Shown: one piece after another, positions 10,163 through 21,916 of the stretch
Position numbering within the stretch: the stretch's first letter is position 1
Layout: each line of letters begins with the position of its first letter
NCBI GenBank assembly: GCA_016647705.1
Contig: CM028328.1
Span: forward strand, 2,228,501-2,292,500
Direction: 5' to 3'
Length of the DNA stretch: 64,000 nt
DNA from: Eucommia ulmoides
Lineage: Eukaryota > Streptophyta > Magnoliopsida > Garryales > Eucommiaceae
The notes under the pieces: generated by a model
What the model saw: only the letters and a program-made list of their open reading frames with translations
Database searches by the model: none
Told to the model about the DNA's origin: nothing
Position numbers and translations under genes: made by a program

Positions 10163-11445
10163 TGATCGCTCAAATTTAATTCTCAATTTAAGTATCAACT
10201 ATCGTAGTATAATGCTTAAGTGCAGGTGTCGAACCATAATGATTAGATTGTAATTATTAATTCTTTTCTTACTTTTCAGTCGGATTTAATAGAAATTCGT
10301 TTTGGGTTTATAATTATAAAAATAGAAAAATAATTAAACTAAAATATAAAAATGATAAATGACCAGGTTGAGGGCATGTATTCGTCTTTCGATTATCCTA
10401 ATGTGTTTTAATTTCTATATCTATTTTGATTATGTGTATAGTGAAATAATTTAACTACAAGAAAAATTACAACGAAAGTTTGACTATTTAATCGGCATGA
10501 ATCATCTGTGGGATTTGGTTCCTAATCTACGTTGAACCAATTCCTAAGTATAATTCATCCTATCAAATACGTCAATTAATCGACCATTTAATCGGTATAG
10601 ACTATCTTCGGGATTCGATTCCTAATCTATAGTGAATCAATCCATTAGTATAATTCATCCTATAAATCGCATTAATTCCAATAAAACTAATTATATAATG
10701 GTTAGATCTAAATCATGTATTAGATCTAACCCAAAAGTACCAATAAATTATTTATAATATTCATAAAATAATAAAAATAATAATTAATTTCATAAACAGT
10801 ATAAGAACATTAAACCCTTGTTACACAATTTTATACACAGATAAATTATAACAAAAAATTAAAATTACATAAAAGAAATTTAGAACGAATACAGTCTAAC
10901 CCGGTTTTGCCTTAGTCGTTCATGGAGGTTTTTCTTCTGCAAAAATATTCAACAACTCTTCATTGAAGACCCTCCCAAGGGAATCGACCAGTAGCCAAAA
11001 TATTCTAAAATAAAACAAAACCCCTGTCGACTAAAGAAAAAAATCATAAAATCATCAAGAAAGGGTCGTATGCCCACTGCCAACCAATCCTTCTCCCTCA
11101 TTTGCTTCTTAGTGGCCAATTAAAGGGTTTAAATGGCAATTGATAAAAAAAGGTAATGTTTGTTGCCAAATTCATTTTTTTCCTTAACGGCCTTTGTTGT
11201 CATGTTAAACCCATTTAATATAGAAGCAAGGGTTTAGCTTTAATCGTGCACGGTTCGGCTTGGATCACGTTTTTCTCTATTTTTGTCTTCTTTGATTATT
11301 TTCTCCGTCCTTTTTTTCGCCATTTCTTTATTCCGACTTTATTCCTCCAAGAATAATATATTATATTACTAATTAAAAATTACTAAAAAGATTAACAACA
11401 TGACAGAATAAGAGTTAAATTTTGATATAAAATTAAGGACGATTA
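10163..11445 (+). mobile_element. Probable solo LTR of another family, 1283 bp
   Basis: An AT-rich block inserted in GC-richer sequence. It starts TGATCGCTCAAATTTAATTC and ends GGACGATTA, flanked by the 5-bp match GCGGG (10158-10162 and 11446-11450). The start region includes AAGTGCAGGTGTCGAACC, and two copies of a CGATTTAATCGG-like block lie near 10480 and 10580. The TG...TA end is not canonical, so a degenerate LTR or another insertion type remains possible. No coding sequence was seen. Confidence 0.55.
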
Positions 11446-12019
11446 GCGGGACGTTAAACGGGTCGAGGGTCTGCAGCTAAATACCTCTCCCCACCAGTCG
11501 ACAATAAGTTTGACGTTCTAAAGAGGAAGGTGCTCATGCATGGACTAAATGGAAATAACTTGAAATGATTACTGAATGAGTCTAACTACAAAAAACTCCT
11601 CGATGACTAGCACGGGAAACCAATCGCCGCTTTGCGCCCCTGCGGACAAAGAGGACCAGGCACTTTGGAAAACCCTTCTCCTAAGTCCACGACACGATTT
11701 CCTTACAACCAACTCGTGTCCCAAACTGGGGGGGGGCTAGTAGTCCATGGTGCTAGGCAGAGACGAGAAGTTTTAAAAAAAAAAAATCAAAATTTTGCAA
11801 CTCTGAAAACAGGACCAAGCAAAAAGCGACTTGGCAAAAAACGTCGGGAGAAAGTAGTAGACTCTGAAGTACCCTAGCTATGCCGCTCATAAGCTTACAC
11901 GCTCGCGCACAAAAAAACAGGAATAGGTAAAAAGGAGTCTACAAAATCCTAAGTACTACAGAAGCGAAGGTCCGAAGCTCAGTCCTCCCTGCCCTCGTCT
12001 TGAGGTGCATCTGTGAGAG

Positions 12020-12490
12020 AAGAGGTAGCATCAACCTCGCCCTCTTTAGGGGCTCCCTCATCAGCACTGTCCTCCACGGCATCTCTCTATCCAACGCCTT
12101 TGTGCTTAGCGCCATCCTCCAGCTCTGAGAACTCTATTTCCATAGGGCCGATGGGAAAATCTGAATGTAGGCAGTGGATAGCCATCATGGTGGTCCTTCT
12201 CAAAGGCACCGTCCAAGGGTTCACCCTCAGTGCCCGCAACCGGCATCATCAGCGAGGAGAGGTAGCATCAACCTCGCCCTCCTCAGGGGCTCATTCGTTA
12301 GTACTGTCCTCTTCGGCATCTCTCCACCCGACGTCTTTGTGCTCGGCGCCATCCTCCGACTTTGAGAACTCTGTCTCCACAAAGGCGATGGGAAAATTTG
12401 AATGCAGGTAGTGGATAGCCGTCATGGTGGTCCTTCCTAAAGGCACCGTCTAGGGGTTCACCCTCAGTGCCCCATAACCGGCATCATCAG
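12020..12490 (+). repeat. Two tandem copies of an about 236-bp unit
   Basis: GAGGTAGCATCAACCTCGCC at 12022 recurs at 12259. The copies stay aligned through CCGGCATCATCAG (12239 and 12477), with scattered substitutions. Both lie in the interior of the LTR element. Confidence 0.85.
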
Positions 12491-12499
12491 GTTTGATAA

Positions 12500-12710
12500 G
12501 CATCACCTTGCCGTGTTACTCCTAACCTGTAGATACCATATGATGACCAACGCCGCCCTGTTGCGTTACTCCTAGTCCTAGCCGACAGGGTCCAGATGAC
12601 GACCGAAGCCACTCTGCTGCGATACTCCTAACCGGCAGGGTCCAGATGGCGACCGACACCCTCCTACCACGTTACTCCTAGTCGGTAGGGTCCATATGAC
12701 GACCTTCTCC
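12500..12710 (+). repeat. Short tandem array, about 65-bp units
   Basis: About three or four units marked by GTTACTCCTA followed by a (G/C)GGCAGGGTCCA-like block and TGACGACC. It immediately follows the 236-bp duplication. Confidence 0.75.
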
Positions 12711-13024
12711 CAAAACACCGTTCAGAAGTGCCTTCCCAAAAAAAGGTCGTCTAGGAGTGCCATTCAAAAGTTTCGTCTCATTCCTTCTGGTCGACATCTT
12801 CTTATCCTACACCCACCACCCTGTTGCGCTACCTTTGGCCAGCAAAGCGCAAATGGGTGTCTTTCCCAAGTGTTTCAACCAATTCTCGGCGATCAGCGCC
12901 CTGACGTGTTCAACATATTCTTCTCTCAGTCCTCACCCATCAAGAGGGTAGCAGCGGAAAATACTGTGTGCCAAAAACTTCTCCTCTAAAAAAATTCAAA
13001 GGTACAAAATGAAAGAAATGAAAA

Positions 13025-13170
13025 ACTTCAGGGGTGCAGGGTGAATGAAGGTCAAACTCCAAGGGGTACAAGGTGAATAGAGCTTAAATTACAAGGGTTC
13101 AAAATGAATGGAGCTCAAACTCCAAGGGTTCAAAATGAATTAAGCTCAAACTGCATGGGTGCAAAGTGAA
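13025..13170 (+). repeat. Short tandem array, about 31-33-bp units
   Basis: About five units of the form GGGTnCAAAnTGAATnnAGCTCAAACTCCAA. Units differ by substitutions. Confidence 0.8.
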
Positions 13171-13557
13171 AAATAAACTAAAAAATTAAAAAAAAAAAAT
13201 CTAATTGTTGAAGATTTGCCCAGTAGCTCATGCAAAGGGGGAGAAGAACACCCTATTGCATGTAGAGCTAACTAGGGATGGCCATACACCTGCGGGCCAA
13301 GCAGCAACCCTGCTGCATATAGGGCCAGCCCAAGTAGGGCCAGCAGGAGGTGGCCTTCGCTCACCGGTCGCCTGCGATTGCAGGCCGACGGTGGTGGACT
13401 AGTCACCAGCGGCTCTAGCCCGTTGCCCGACATGCCACCTACCAACCTGTGCTCCTGGCTTCCCCGCGACACGCACCTCCCTGGGGCACGTCTCTATTTT
13501 CTCTACGGTGAAAGTCAGTTCGTGCTCAGGGCTTATTCACGGTGAACGAGTGTCGCA

Positions 13558-13760
13558 CTAAAAATCAAAGAAATTCGGGGTTGTCCTACCGTGCTACCTG
13601 ACCCCGGACCCCGGCCATATGGGAGCCTATTTCAAATTGGCTCCTCAAAAAAAGTTAACCATAGAAAAAGCATCGCCATGAAAATTAAAGAAATTTGGGG
13701 TCGCCTACCGTGCTACCTGACCCCGGACCCCGGTTGTATGAGGGCTAATCCCAATTACTC
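13558..13760 (+). repeat. Tandem duplication, about 120-bp period
   Basis: The block AAATTCGGGGTTGTCCTACC...TGCTACCTGACCCCGGACCCCGG at about 13570 recurs near 13690 with minor changes; the second copy is shorter. Confidence 0.8.
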
Positions 13761-14123
13761 CCCTCCAAAATTTTCTAAGTGTTTGAAATGTACTGGCCTC
13801 CCCCCATTCTTGTTCCTTACTCTTTGCTACCCCCTCCACACTTGAAAAAATAAGAAGAAATAAGGGAAGGGGGAGAGTGCAACAGAGGCCAGCAGGGTCT
13901 GCCAATCGCCGCTTGGTCACCGGCGACCGTCAGCCAAAAAAAAAAGAAGAAAAAACAGAAAAAGAAGAAGAAGAAGAAGAAATAAATAATAGTAATAATA
14001 TATGTGTCTGTGTGTGTGTGTAGATGTTTCGAGTACTACGAAGCTTCCGAGACGCCCGTTTCAAGTAGAAATTGATATCGTTGACCGTCTCACTTCCCTC
14101 GCTGCACAGGGCTAGAGGGCTAC

Positions 14124-14642
14124 TGATGAGGGTATTTTTGGGTATCTCCGAGTCAACACTTAGGCCCCAACCACATGTCCACTATTGCCAACAGTTTCTC
14201 CACAGAGTTGACAAAAGCCCGCGGGCTTCCCCGAATAGGCCCAAAAACCCAAGACCATTGCTATGCAATTTTCATTTCTATAAATACTGAAACAAATCAA
14301 CGCCATAAGATTATGTGAATTTTACTATTTACATATTTGACATGAACCTTAATGCTTATTTTTCTAAATTAAAGCATGTTGAATTTTTCCCTCCTGAGAT
14401 CTTACTCTCACGCCGGAGAGGTTTTTCGAAAAATCCTCGGTCGGGTTACGTGTGCAGATATAGGTCACTGAGGAGCAGGATTTTGGATTACAGCAAATCA
14501 GCCCTTCAGGTTGACCATTCCAGCTCAGTTGAGGACTTTTCAACTCCACTTCCGACTCAATAACTCCACCTCATCAAGAGGACTCACCCCTGTTATCCGA
14601 CCGGACCATACTTAAGGTGTGTACCAGTTTTACGAACCAACA
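14124..14642 (+). repeat. 3' LTR of the 5.5-14.6 kb element
   Basis: Uninterrupted 519-bp LTR, from TGATGAGGGTATTTTTGGG to ACGAACCAACA. It is collinear with both halves of the 5' LTR and carries several small differences from it, so the parent insertion is not recent. Confidence 0.78.
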
Positions 14643-14835
14643 CCAAATATTATTTCTTTTCCCTTATAATCAACTAAAATAGTAAAAAAAAAAAAAAAAA
14701 TAACCACAAATTAAAATGCCTTGTAAAATTAGACATGAAATCAATTTAGGGATAGTGGGAGCACCTAATAATGGCTCGCAAAGAAAATAATTATTTTAGT
14801 TTTAGTCACACTTATTATAGTCATGTAAACACTAA

Positions 14836-15975
14836 CGACATGTTTGGTTGGACGGAATGGAATGAGGGGGGAATGGAATGAAAGAAGTAATGGAATGAGA
14901 GAAGGAATTGAATGAAATTGTGAATGGAATCACTATTCTATTCTTTTGTTTGGTTGGTATGGAATGAAAGAAATAATGGAATAGTGAAATAAAATAAAAT
15001 TTCTATTTTGCCCTTATAAAATTATTATTTCATTCTCTTCTTAGTTGGTTATAATAAAATTTTATTATATTTCACTATTCTATTCTTTTCCTCATTTTAT
15101 TATATTTCACTATTCAACTCAATTTTAAGTTTTCGTTCTCTAATTTATATTTTTGTTCTCAATTTTCAGTTTCTATTCTTTAATTTCTGTTTTTGTTCTC
15201 AATTTTCAGTTTCCTTTTTAAATTTTCGTTCTCTAATTTTCTATTTTTTGTTCTCAATTTTCAGTTTATGTTCTCAATTTTTTATTTTTGTTCTCAATTT
15301 TCGGTTTTTATTCTCAATTTTCGGTTTCCGTTCTCAATTTTCTATTATCTAATTTTATATTTTTGTTCTCAATTTTCTGTTTCTATTCTCTAATTTTATG
15401 TTTTTATTCTCAATTTTCAGTTTTTCGTTCTCTAATTTTATATTTTTGTTCTCAATTTTCAGTTTATGTTCTCAATTTTTTGTTTCTGTTCTCAATTTTA
15501 TGTTCTCTAATTTTATGTTTTTGTTCTCAATTTTTAGTTTATGTTCTCAATTTCCAATTCTCTAATTTTCTGTTTTTGTTCTCAATTTTCAGTTTATGTT
15601 CTCAATATTCTGTTTCTATTCTCAATTTTCAGTTTCTTTTCTCAATTTTCAATTTCTGTTCTCAATTTTTTGTTCTCAATTTTCTATTTCTATTCCCAAC
15701 TTTCTGTTCTCTAATTTCAATTTGTGTTCTCTAATTTCTGTTTTTGTTCTCAATTTTCAATGGTTTAATTACAAGGGTTATCATGTAATTTAAGATATTG
15801 ATTTCATTGGGTTGGAATCCCATTCCACCCCATCTCAAATAGAATCCCATTCCATCAAATTTCATTCCAATGGAATCACAAAAGTGATTACATTGAAAAA
15901 CCAAACAACGGAATAGGAATCGAGGGCGGAATGCGATTCCATTCCGCCCTCGATTCCATCCAACCAAACATGCCG
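14836..15975. mobile_element. Tourist-like (PIF/Harbinger) non-autonomous element, 1140 bp
   Basis: The ends CGACATGTTTGGTTGGA and TCCAACCAAACATGCCG are near-perfect inverted repeats flanked by TAA on both sides (14833-14835 and 15976-15978), the 3-bp target pattern of PIF/Harbinger. Subterminal GGAATGGAATG tracts face their complements. The centre is a minisatellite and no transposase is present. Confidence 0.8.
15120..15765. repeat. Minisatellite TTCTCAATTTTC(A/T)GTTT inside the Tourist-like element
   Basis: Dozens of 14-19-bp units of TGTTCTCAATTTTCAGTTT type, alternating with TTCTCTAATTTT variants. Reading frames through it give repetitive F/S/I/L/C strings that are not a gene. Confidence 0.92.
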
Positions 15976-15984
15976 TAAGTTCTA

Positions 15985-16510
15985 ATTAGGATCGTGTCGC
16001 CAATTGCCGCCCACCTAATACCAACCGTTGATTTTGGGCCACCGCTAATTTTTTTTTTACTTATATTTATCTATTTTTTTAGTAACATCTTTAATATACT
16101 TTTTATTTACATTTTTTAGTTACATTCAACTAATTTTTCAAATGTTGTACGTTGAAAAGTTGCATGAAAGTAACTAAAAAATACACATAAAAAACATACT
16201 AAAACATAACTAAAAATACACTTAAAAAATGTAACTGAAAAATACAATAAAAATAGTTACATGTAATTAAAAAAAATATACTAAAAAAATAATTACATGT
16301 AACTAAAAAAAATACACTAAAAAAATTGTTATATGTAACTAAAAAATTCTATTGCTAGTGGCCAAAATCTGGTGACTGGAGGCTTGAGGTCTGACGGTAG
16401 GCGGTGGCGAGTGGCCACAGAAAATGGCGTCGGCAATCAACAATGCATAAGTTAATTGAAACCATTTAATTGAAGATGTAAATGAGCATTGACCGTGAGA
16501 TTAAAACACA
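15985..16510. repeat. Dispersed repeat shared with 38690-39180
   Basis: Both copies start with a GCCAACCGT / GGCCACCG block and run through an AT-rich body with many AGTAACTAAAAAATACAC-like strings. Both end with a (T/C)GAGGT(C/T)nG(A/T)CGGT, CATTTAA(T/C)(T/A), CATTGACC(G/A)(C/T)GAGA(T/C)TAAAA pattern. Superfamily not determined. Confidence 0.65.
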
Positions 16511-16609
16511 AGTCAACATATAACTCAACTAAAATAAAATACAAATTAAATTCTCTAATTGAGACTATTCATTAATTATCCCATCAATTTACCCGAATCT
16601 TTATATTAT

Positions 16610-16613
16610 TATA

Positions 16614-16645
<32 letters not shown>

Positions 16646-16816
16646 CATTTTTGTATATTTACGAGTGTCCCCCTATTCACATAGGGTGAAAGACTATCTC
16701 GTTCAGGGTGTGTAGTTACCCCTCCCAACAAGTGTTTTTTCACAGACTCGAACTTCTAACCTTATAGATGTCCCTCGACTGCTTTAACTTAAGTATCCCT
16801 TACCGCTTGAGCTGGT
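16610..16816 (-). mobile_element. tRNA-related SINE, copy 2
   Basis: Read on the minus strand, the element starts with AACCAGCTCAAGCGGTAAGGG, containing a box A-like GCTCAAGCGG (16805-16814). Box B follows as AGTTCGAGTCT (16745-16755), then the family body (GAAAAAACACTTGTTGGGAG, ACACCCTGAACGAGAT, TCACCCTATGTGAAT), and a (TAA)n-type tail that appears on the plus strand as the (TTA)n tract at 16617-16645. The 10-bp match TTTATATTAT flanks both ends (16600-16609 and 16817-16826); being AT-rich it is only moderate support for a target duplication. Confidence 0.75.
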
Positions 16817-16826
16817 TTTATATTAT

Positions 16827-17353
16827 AAATAGAACAACTTAGGTTTAGTCATTACCAATAATATATTATTCCGCACCTTAACATTTTTTAAGTACTTAAA
16901 AGGTAACATTTACTTTGTACCTTAAAAAACTTTTGAAAATAAAAAATAAAAATAAAACACCATTATAATATTTATTTTTTTCAAATAGCGCAAAAAAAAT
17001 AAATTATAATTTTTATATTGTAAAAAGTCGATTGAGATATATGAAATAAGATCGATCCACTAATATATTTTTTTCAAATATTTTACGATTTGTTTTGGAC
17101 TTAAGAGATTACTTATAAAATAATACTGAAATATAATTTTTATACTATCAAAAAAAGAAATGTTTCGATTTTTGATTTTTACTTTTAAAATAATATATTT
17201 TTCGTTAAATTATTATTTTTTGTTTAGAAAGTATTAAAATAAAACTTTATGAAATTATGTTTTATTTAATTTAAACTATGATATGAAATATAAATTCAAT
17301 ATATAGTTATATCATTAAATAAAATTTGGAATACAAAATTATAAATGATATTT
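16827..17353. other. AT-rich intergenic DNA
   Basis: No gene or repeat family was recognised. The stretch is rich in A/T homopolymers. Confidence 0.5.
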
Positions 17354-17881
17354 TTTGGTAACCGTTTCTATTTCCACTCCAACAGTAGGATGGGAATGGG
17401 ATGGGATGAGAATTTTGTTTTCTTCTTGAGAGTAGAATCGCGTTTGGTAAAGATAATTTTATTTTTTTTTTGTTTTGGGAAGAGAATTGCGTTTGATAAC
17501 GATTTTATCCTAAAATCAAATTATTTTTTTTGAGATTTTTTTTTTGTTTTGACCGGACGGCGGCAACGGCTACGGCAGGTGGGTGACGGTGGCGGACGGG
17601 AGGCGGCAGGCGGCGCTGGAAGTTGTCAGGTGGCCGGTGATGCCGGAGGTCACCGGCGACGGTCGCCGAAGATGGCCGGCGGATGAACAATGAAATTAGT
17701 TTTGGGAATAGAATGAGAATTAGGAGAAACAACTTTTTTTGGTTTCTCATTTCTTGAGGAAAAAATTGGCACAATTCTCAAATGGAAACGGAAACAAAAA
17801 TTACCAAACTCTATTCTTAAACAGAATTCCCAAAAATTTGGGAATGGAATGAAAAATTCTAGAATAGAAACGGTTACCAAA
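17354..17881. mobile_element. MITE with GTTTGGTAACC-type ends
   Basis: Perfect 19-bp inverted ends TTTGGTAACCGTTTCTATT / AATAGAAACGGTTACCAAA. The interior has paired GGAATGGGATG blocks and a GC-rich centre (17560-17690, GGCGGCAGGCGGCG and GCCGGCGGATGAACA). A second copy with the same layout lies at 49919-50376. No coding capacity; the target duplication could not be set, so the superfamily (probably hAT-like) is tentative. Confidence 0.75.
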
Positions 17882-17984
17882 TGGGGCCTTATTTTACCAT
17901 TAATTTTAAAAAAGTCTTAGAGACAGAAGAACCTTGTATTTTAGTCCCTCCTATTTAAAAAAGATGAAAATCCACTACACGCGC

Positions 17985-18335
17985 CTGCAGACACGCAGTT
18001 ATATGTAACAATTTTGTGTGTAAATTTTTGTTAGATGTAACAAATATTATTATATTTTATAACATGTAACTAATTTGTGTGTAAAATTTTGTTAGATGTA
18101 ACAAAAATCACACAAAATTCATGTAATTAGTAACATATAACTAAATGTACACAAATACATGTAACTAATATTAAACTAATTTTTGTGTCCAATATTTGTT
18201 AAATGTCACAAATATAACATAGATATGTGTAATTGTAACATATAACTAATATTATATAACTACATGTAACAAAAAATACGCAAATATATGTAAAAATATA
18301 ATAATTATTAAATTGTAACTAATATTCACTATAAA
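17985..18335. repeat. AT-rich repeat with many ATGTAACTAAT-like strings
   Basis: Multiple short direct repeats (TTGTTAGATGTAACAAA, ACATGTAACTAAT) resemble the body of the 15985 and 38690 repeats. Probably a remnant of the same kind of element. Confidence 0.45.
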
Positions 18336-18658
18336 ATCGAATTTACTCACCAAATTCTCTTTATAATCTCTGCAATGCCTCTATAATCCGTGCAATGCAG
18401 GATTAAAACTCAAGCGAAATTCAACTTAACGGATTAAATCAAAAAGTATTTCTTAGGCGAGACTTTTTCAAAATTAGATGTGTTTTTTGGGACTTCCGGC
18501 CGATTAATCTTATTTTTTTTAATAATCTAATAAAAATATCATTTAAAAAAAATTATTTTCAATTTTTTTTAGTAAATGAAATCGGGCTCGTCTATGTGGC
18601 CCACTATTTGGATCCACAAGCCACGGCCCATATACATTTCCCTCGTTTTAATTTTGTG

Positions 18659-20494
18659 TTTTTGACACTTTGTACCCCTTAAGTTTTACCATTATTTAAC
18701 TTTGATCTTATAGTTTTAATTTGAACACATGACACCCTGAAATTTTGTAATCATCCCACTTCAGTCCAAATCAATAACTCCATCACAATTTGGGCGACAA
18801 ACAATCACCCAATTATTTTAAACATATTTTATGGGTATTTCAAATCTCTTCCTTTTTCCTTACAAAATTTATACAAAAATACCTATAATAGTATATACAT
18901 GTGTGTATATATAGGGGACTCCTTCTGCCTAAAAACAATGCGACAACAACAATAATAACTAAGTCTTTGTCTCACTTATATAAGATCGGCTACATGAATC
19001 TATTTATGCCATAGTGATCGATCAAGGGTCATACCCTCAGTCAGATTTAATGTCATTAAATCAATTCTAATAGTCTCGTCTAACGTCTTCTTAAGTCTAC
19101 ATTTCCCTCTAATAGCCCCTGCATTTGAACTAAATTACATTTTCTCACTGGTGCTTTAATGGATCTTCTATATACATGCCCAAATCATCGTAAATGATTT
19201 TATCTAATTTTCTCTTCGATATGTGTTATTCTTAAATTCTCTCTAATATATTGTGCCTAAAAACAATATATTAATTTTTTATTTATAATTTAAAAAATAA
19301 TAACCAATTAATTAATTAAAGAGTACCAAAATATAATTTCATTAAACTATCTTAAATGTAAGGATGTAAATGTTTTGGGTGGAAATTCCCCCCACCCCCA
19401 AAAAAAAAAAAAAAAAATTCTGTAATCTGATCTCATTCATTCATTCCTCTCAAATCAATCTGCACCCTTAATCAAAATATATTTTAAAAATACCGTCCTA
19501 ATTTATTGATAGATAGCCATGTCATTTGCCCAAAAACACTAATAATTGTAAAAGTATAATTTTCCTTTATTAATTTAAAATCTCATCCACAATTAATTCG
19601 TACAAAATCATTTAAAACTGTAAAATGATGGATTGGGGGAAAAGTGGGTTGAGTGGTGTAGTGATGTTAGAGTGAAGGAAGAGCAGGTTGATTGGTGTTA
19701 AGAATTTTAAAGTTATCGGGTTTAGAAGTTGAAGAAGCTAAATATTAATCATTCATTTTTTTAAATTAACCTTGACCATTAAAATGTATTTCCGTCCTGA
19801 TTTATTAATAGATAAATATTTTTTTAGTGTTTGGATGGGAAGGAGGGCGGGAGGAAAAGAAGAGTGAATTTTTTTCCATAAAGTTTCTTATACAAAAAAA
19901 TAAGTGCATGATTTTTCATTCAAAATTATAATGAGAATAATGACTTGCGCTGTAGTGTAGGGTGATGATTAAGAAATTATTTGGCATTTAGTACGCGGGA
20001 TTCGAGAGGGGATTGAAATGGCTATGAGAATGGTCTTTACATTTCTATATTTGGTACATGGGATTAAATCCCATTCTCATTATCAAGAATTCTCTAATTT
20101 CATAAAACATGTCATTAACCAATACCAAGATAAACTTGATATTCGTTAATCCCAATTACATGAGACTGGATTTTAATAATTCATCTACCAAAAAACGAGA
20201 CAAAATACTAACCAAATATTTGAATTGGAATAAAATTTAATTAAATTAACTATTATACCATTTAAAAATTTAATTAAATTATCATTTTACTCTTTGATAT
20301 CATTCCAACAGTACACATAATTCTTTTTGTTACTAAATATAGGAATGGTAATGATCATTCTATTTCATTATCATAATAATTATAATCCTACTGTCATTCT
20401 ATTCGAGCATACCAAACGCAGCGTATATTCAAATTAAAACCATGATGACCAAAGTGAATTTTTGGTTAAACTTTAAGGTATGAAGCGTCAAAAA
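18659..20494. mobile_element. Foldback/MITE-like element with about 65-bp inverted ends and inner insertions
   Basis: The left end (18659-18725, with ACACTTTGTACCCCTTAAG and TTTTAATTTGAACAC) is complementary to the right end (20428-20494). The smaller intronic element at 23529-24046 has the same end sequences and keeps only about 0.5 kb, so this copy has been enlarged. An inner block at 19375-19520, with a C/A homopolymer and GTCCTAATTTATTGATAGATA, recurs near 47050-47210. The block at 19980-20425 is itself bounded by GGCATTTAGTACGCG / ACCAAACGCAGCG. Confidence 0.6.
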
Positions 20495-21916
20495 CCCTTC
20501 ATTTTGAGGTAAAATCACAAGCCCTAAACCTTTAAACCCCTAACCCCTTCTCCAAGCATACTCTCCTGTTCGTCATTCTAAGGTACGTTGATCCTCTTCT
20601 TCGTCATTCATCATTTGTAGAACAGGAATTTATAGGGAAAAATCACTGCTCGATCGATTTTCTGTAGTCATTTCATTTGATGCTTTTCGTTTGTGTTTCT
20701 TACTGATCTACGACGAGTGAAATCAATAACTCTACCTATAAATTGAACTTTGTTGTAGTCCATTTCCGATCAGGTTTGTTTGTTTTTCATTCCAATTTCA
20801 GTTCGATACATAATTTGAGCTGCCAAATCTCTCTCTCTCGCGCGCGCGCGCGCGCGTTTTATGTGACCATTTGTTGATGATATGAGCATATTTCATCATT
20901 GATTTCGGTTTTGTTTTTATTTTTGTTTGAAATTTAATCATCATTTCACATTTTCAATTCTACGTCGTGTTCGCAACTATGTTCTTAATTGTGAAATCTA
21001 CCAATCAGGGTTGCATATTCAAGAGTTGGTGATGCATAAGCTAAGGAATCTATTGTATTTTACAAGCATTTGCTTACCAATCCGAAATATGTAGTATTCC
21101 GTTTGGTTTCATTTGTCTATTGTTGCAGGATTTTGAATAAGTAGCTCAGAATTCAATAGGATTATAAGCAGAAAGGATACTTGTGGCTGTGATCCCGTGG
21201 CATTACAATTTATGCCAGAGCAGTCGTTTATGCTTTATGTAACACAGCTTTAATTGATATTTTTTTCAAAAAAAAAATGTATATGTAGTCCGTTGACTAG
21301 GTGTAACACCACATACGGCTTATTGGACTAATAATTTTTGGACTGAGTCCACGCACCACAAAATACTTAAGTCAAGTTACTAGTAGTTGATCATATAATC
21401 TTATCTAATACTTCCAATGTGGGATATAGGCTCCGGAGAGGGGTGGAGGCCTCGGGTAGATACCTTGTGTCCGCTTATGGGTTGTTTTGTGTCCGCTTAT
21501 TGACTATTATCTACACTACCAACCAAGCGGATAAATTGGGCCAACAGGAAGAGGACGTCACGTCTTTGAGTGGGGGTTACTGTGAGATTCCACATTGGAA
21601 GTGTTAAGCGAGATTGTCCATTATATAAAGTATCACTAGCAACTTGCCTTGGGCATTTTAGGCTAGGGGAACTCGGTCCAAAAGTTACTAGGCCAGGACT
21701 GCATGGAGCGTTACAGTGTTGGCTGTCATTCCCTTTTTCTGTTGGTGTGATTGAATTGATGCACCCAACCCTTTTTTCATGATTTGATTATATATGTGTT
21801 GTTTAATGTTTTTGGCACACAATTGTATGTGCATATTTATGTTGGTTTTTATATGGAGAAGTACGTTGTGTTACTACAATTCCACTTAACTTACCTATTT
21901 TCTTGCAATTAGGAAC
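20495..21916 (+). promoter_or_regulatory. Probable promoter-proximal region, 5' UTR and leader intron of the prohibitin gene
   Basis: A leader exon is inferred near 20500-20582. It contains CCCTAAACC and CCCCTAACCCC, telo-box-like motifs common in leaders of plant growth and housekeeping genes. A donor AAG|GTACGT is seen at 20583 and an acceptor CAATTAG at 21912, four bases before the ATG, which would remove a 1330-bp leader intron. That intron has a (CT)n(CG)n tract at 20830-20856 and an LTR-like insertion at 21302. The transcription start and this intron are inference. Confidence 0.5.
21302..21715 (+). mobile_element. Possible short solo LTR in the prohibitin leader intron
   Basis: Terminal TGTAACACC...GCGTTACA with TGTAAC/GTTACA inverted ends; the interior has CCAATGTGGGATATAGG, a motif type often seen in short plant LTRs (TRIM-like). 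No 5-bp target duplication was found, so the call is weak. Confidence 0.35.

Larger units (their letters stand above)
11451..14123 (+). other. Internal region of the LTR element, right part
   Basis: Non-coding, moderately GC-rich sequence rich in local duplications (listed separately). The weak purine-rich stretch CAGGGCTAGAGGG just before 14124 sits where a polypurine tract should be. No protein domain was recognised. Confidence 0.55.
5455..14642 (+). mobile_element. Non-autonomous LTR retrotransposon carrying nested LTR insertions
   Basis: A 5' LTR (5455-8183 including an insertion; about 516 bp without it) and a 3' LTR (14124-14642, 519 bp) share most of their sequence. Both start TGATGA(T/G)GGTATTTTT and carry blocks such as GATCTTACTCTCACGCCGGA, ACGTGTGCAGATA and CAGGTTGACCATTCCAGCTC. 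After the 5' LTR comes TTTGACACCGTCTATGG at 8185, close to the TTTGGCGCCGTCTGTGG primer-site region of many plant Ty3/Gypsy elements. The interior (8184-14123) is richer in GC than its surroundings and contains no readable gag, protease, RT, integrase or RNase H, only short broken ORFs. It is therefore a LARD-like passive element or a badly eroded one. No flanking target duplication was confirmed. Confidence 0.75.

Noticed and set aside
8231..13920. Many 60-130-codon ORFs in the LTR element interior
   Set aside because: Both strands give similar numbers, several cross tandem repeats, and none shows gag, protease, RT, RNase H or integrase motifs.
15193..15793. Overlapping ORFs with repeated FSIF / YSQFSV strings
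   Set aside because: They are translations of the TTCTCAATTTTC minisatellite and would be open by repetition alone.
21302..21715. Cassandra-type TRIM with an embedded 5S rRNA promoter
   Set aside because: The ends look LTR-like but no 5S internal control region could be read in the interval.
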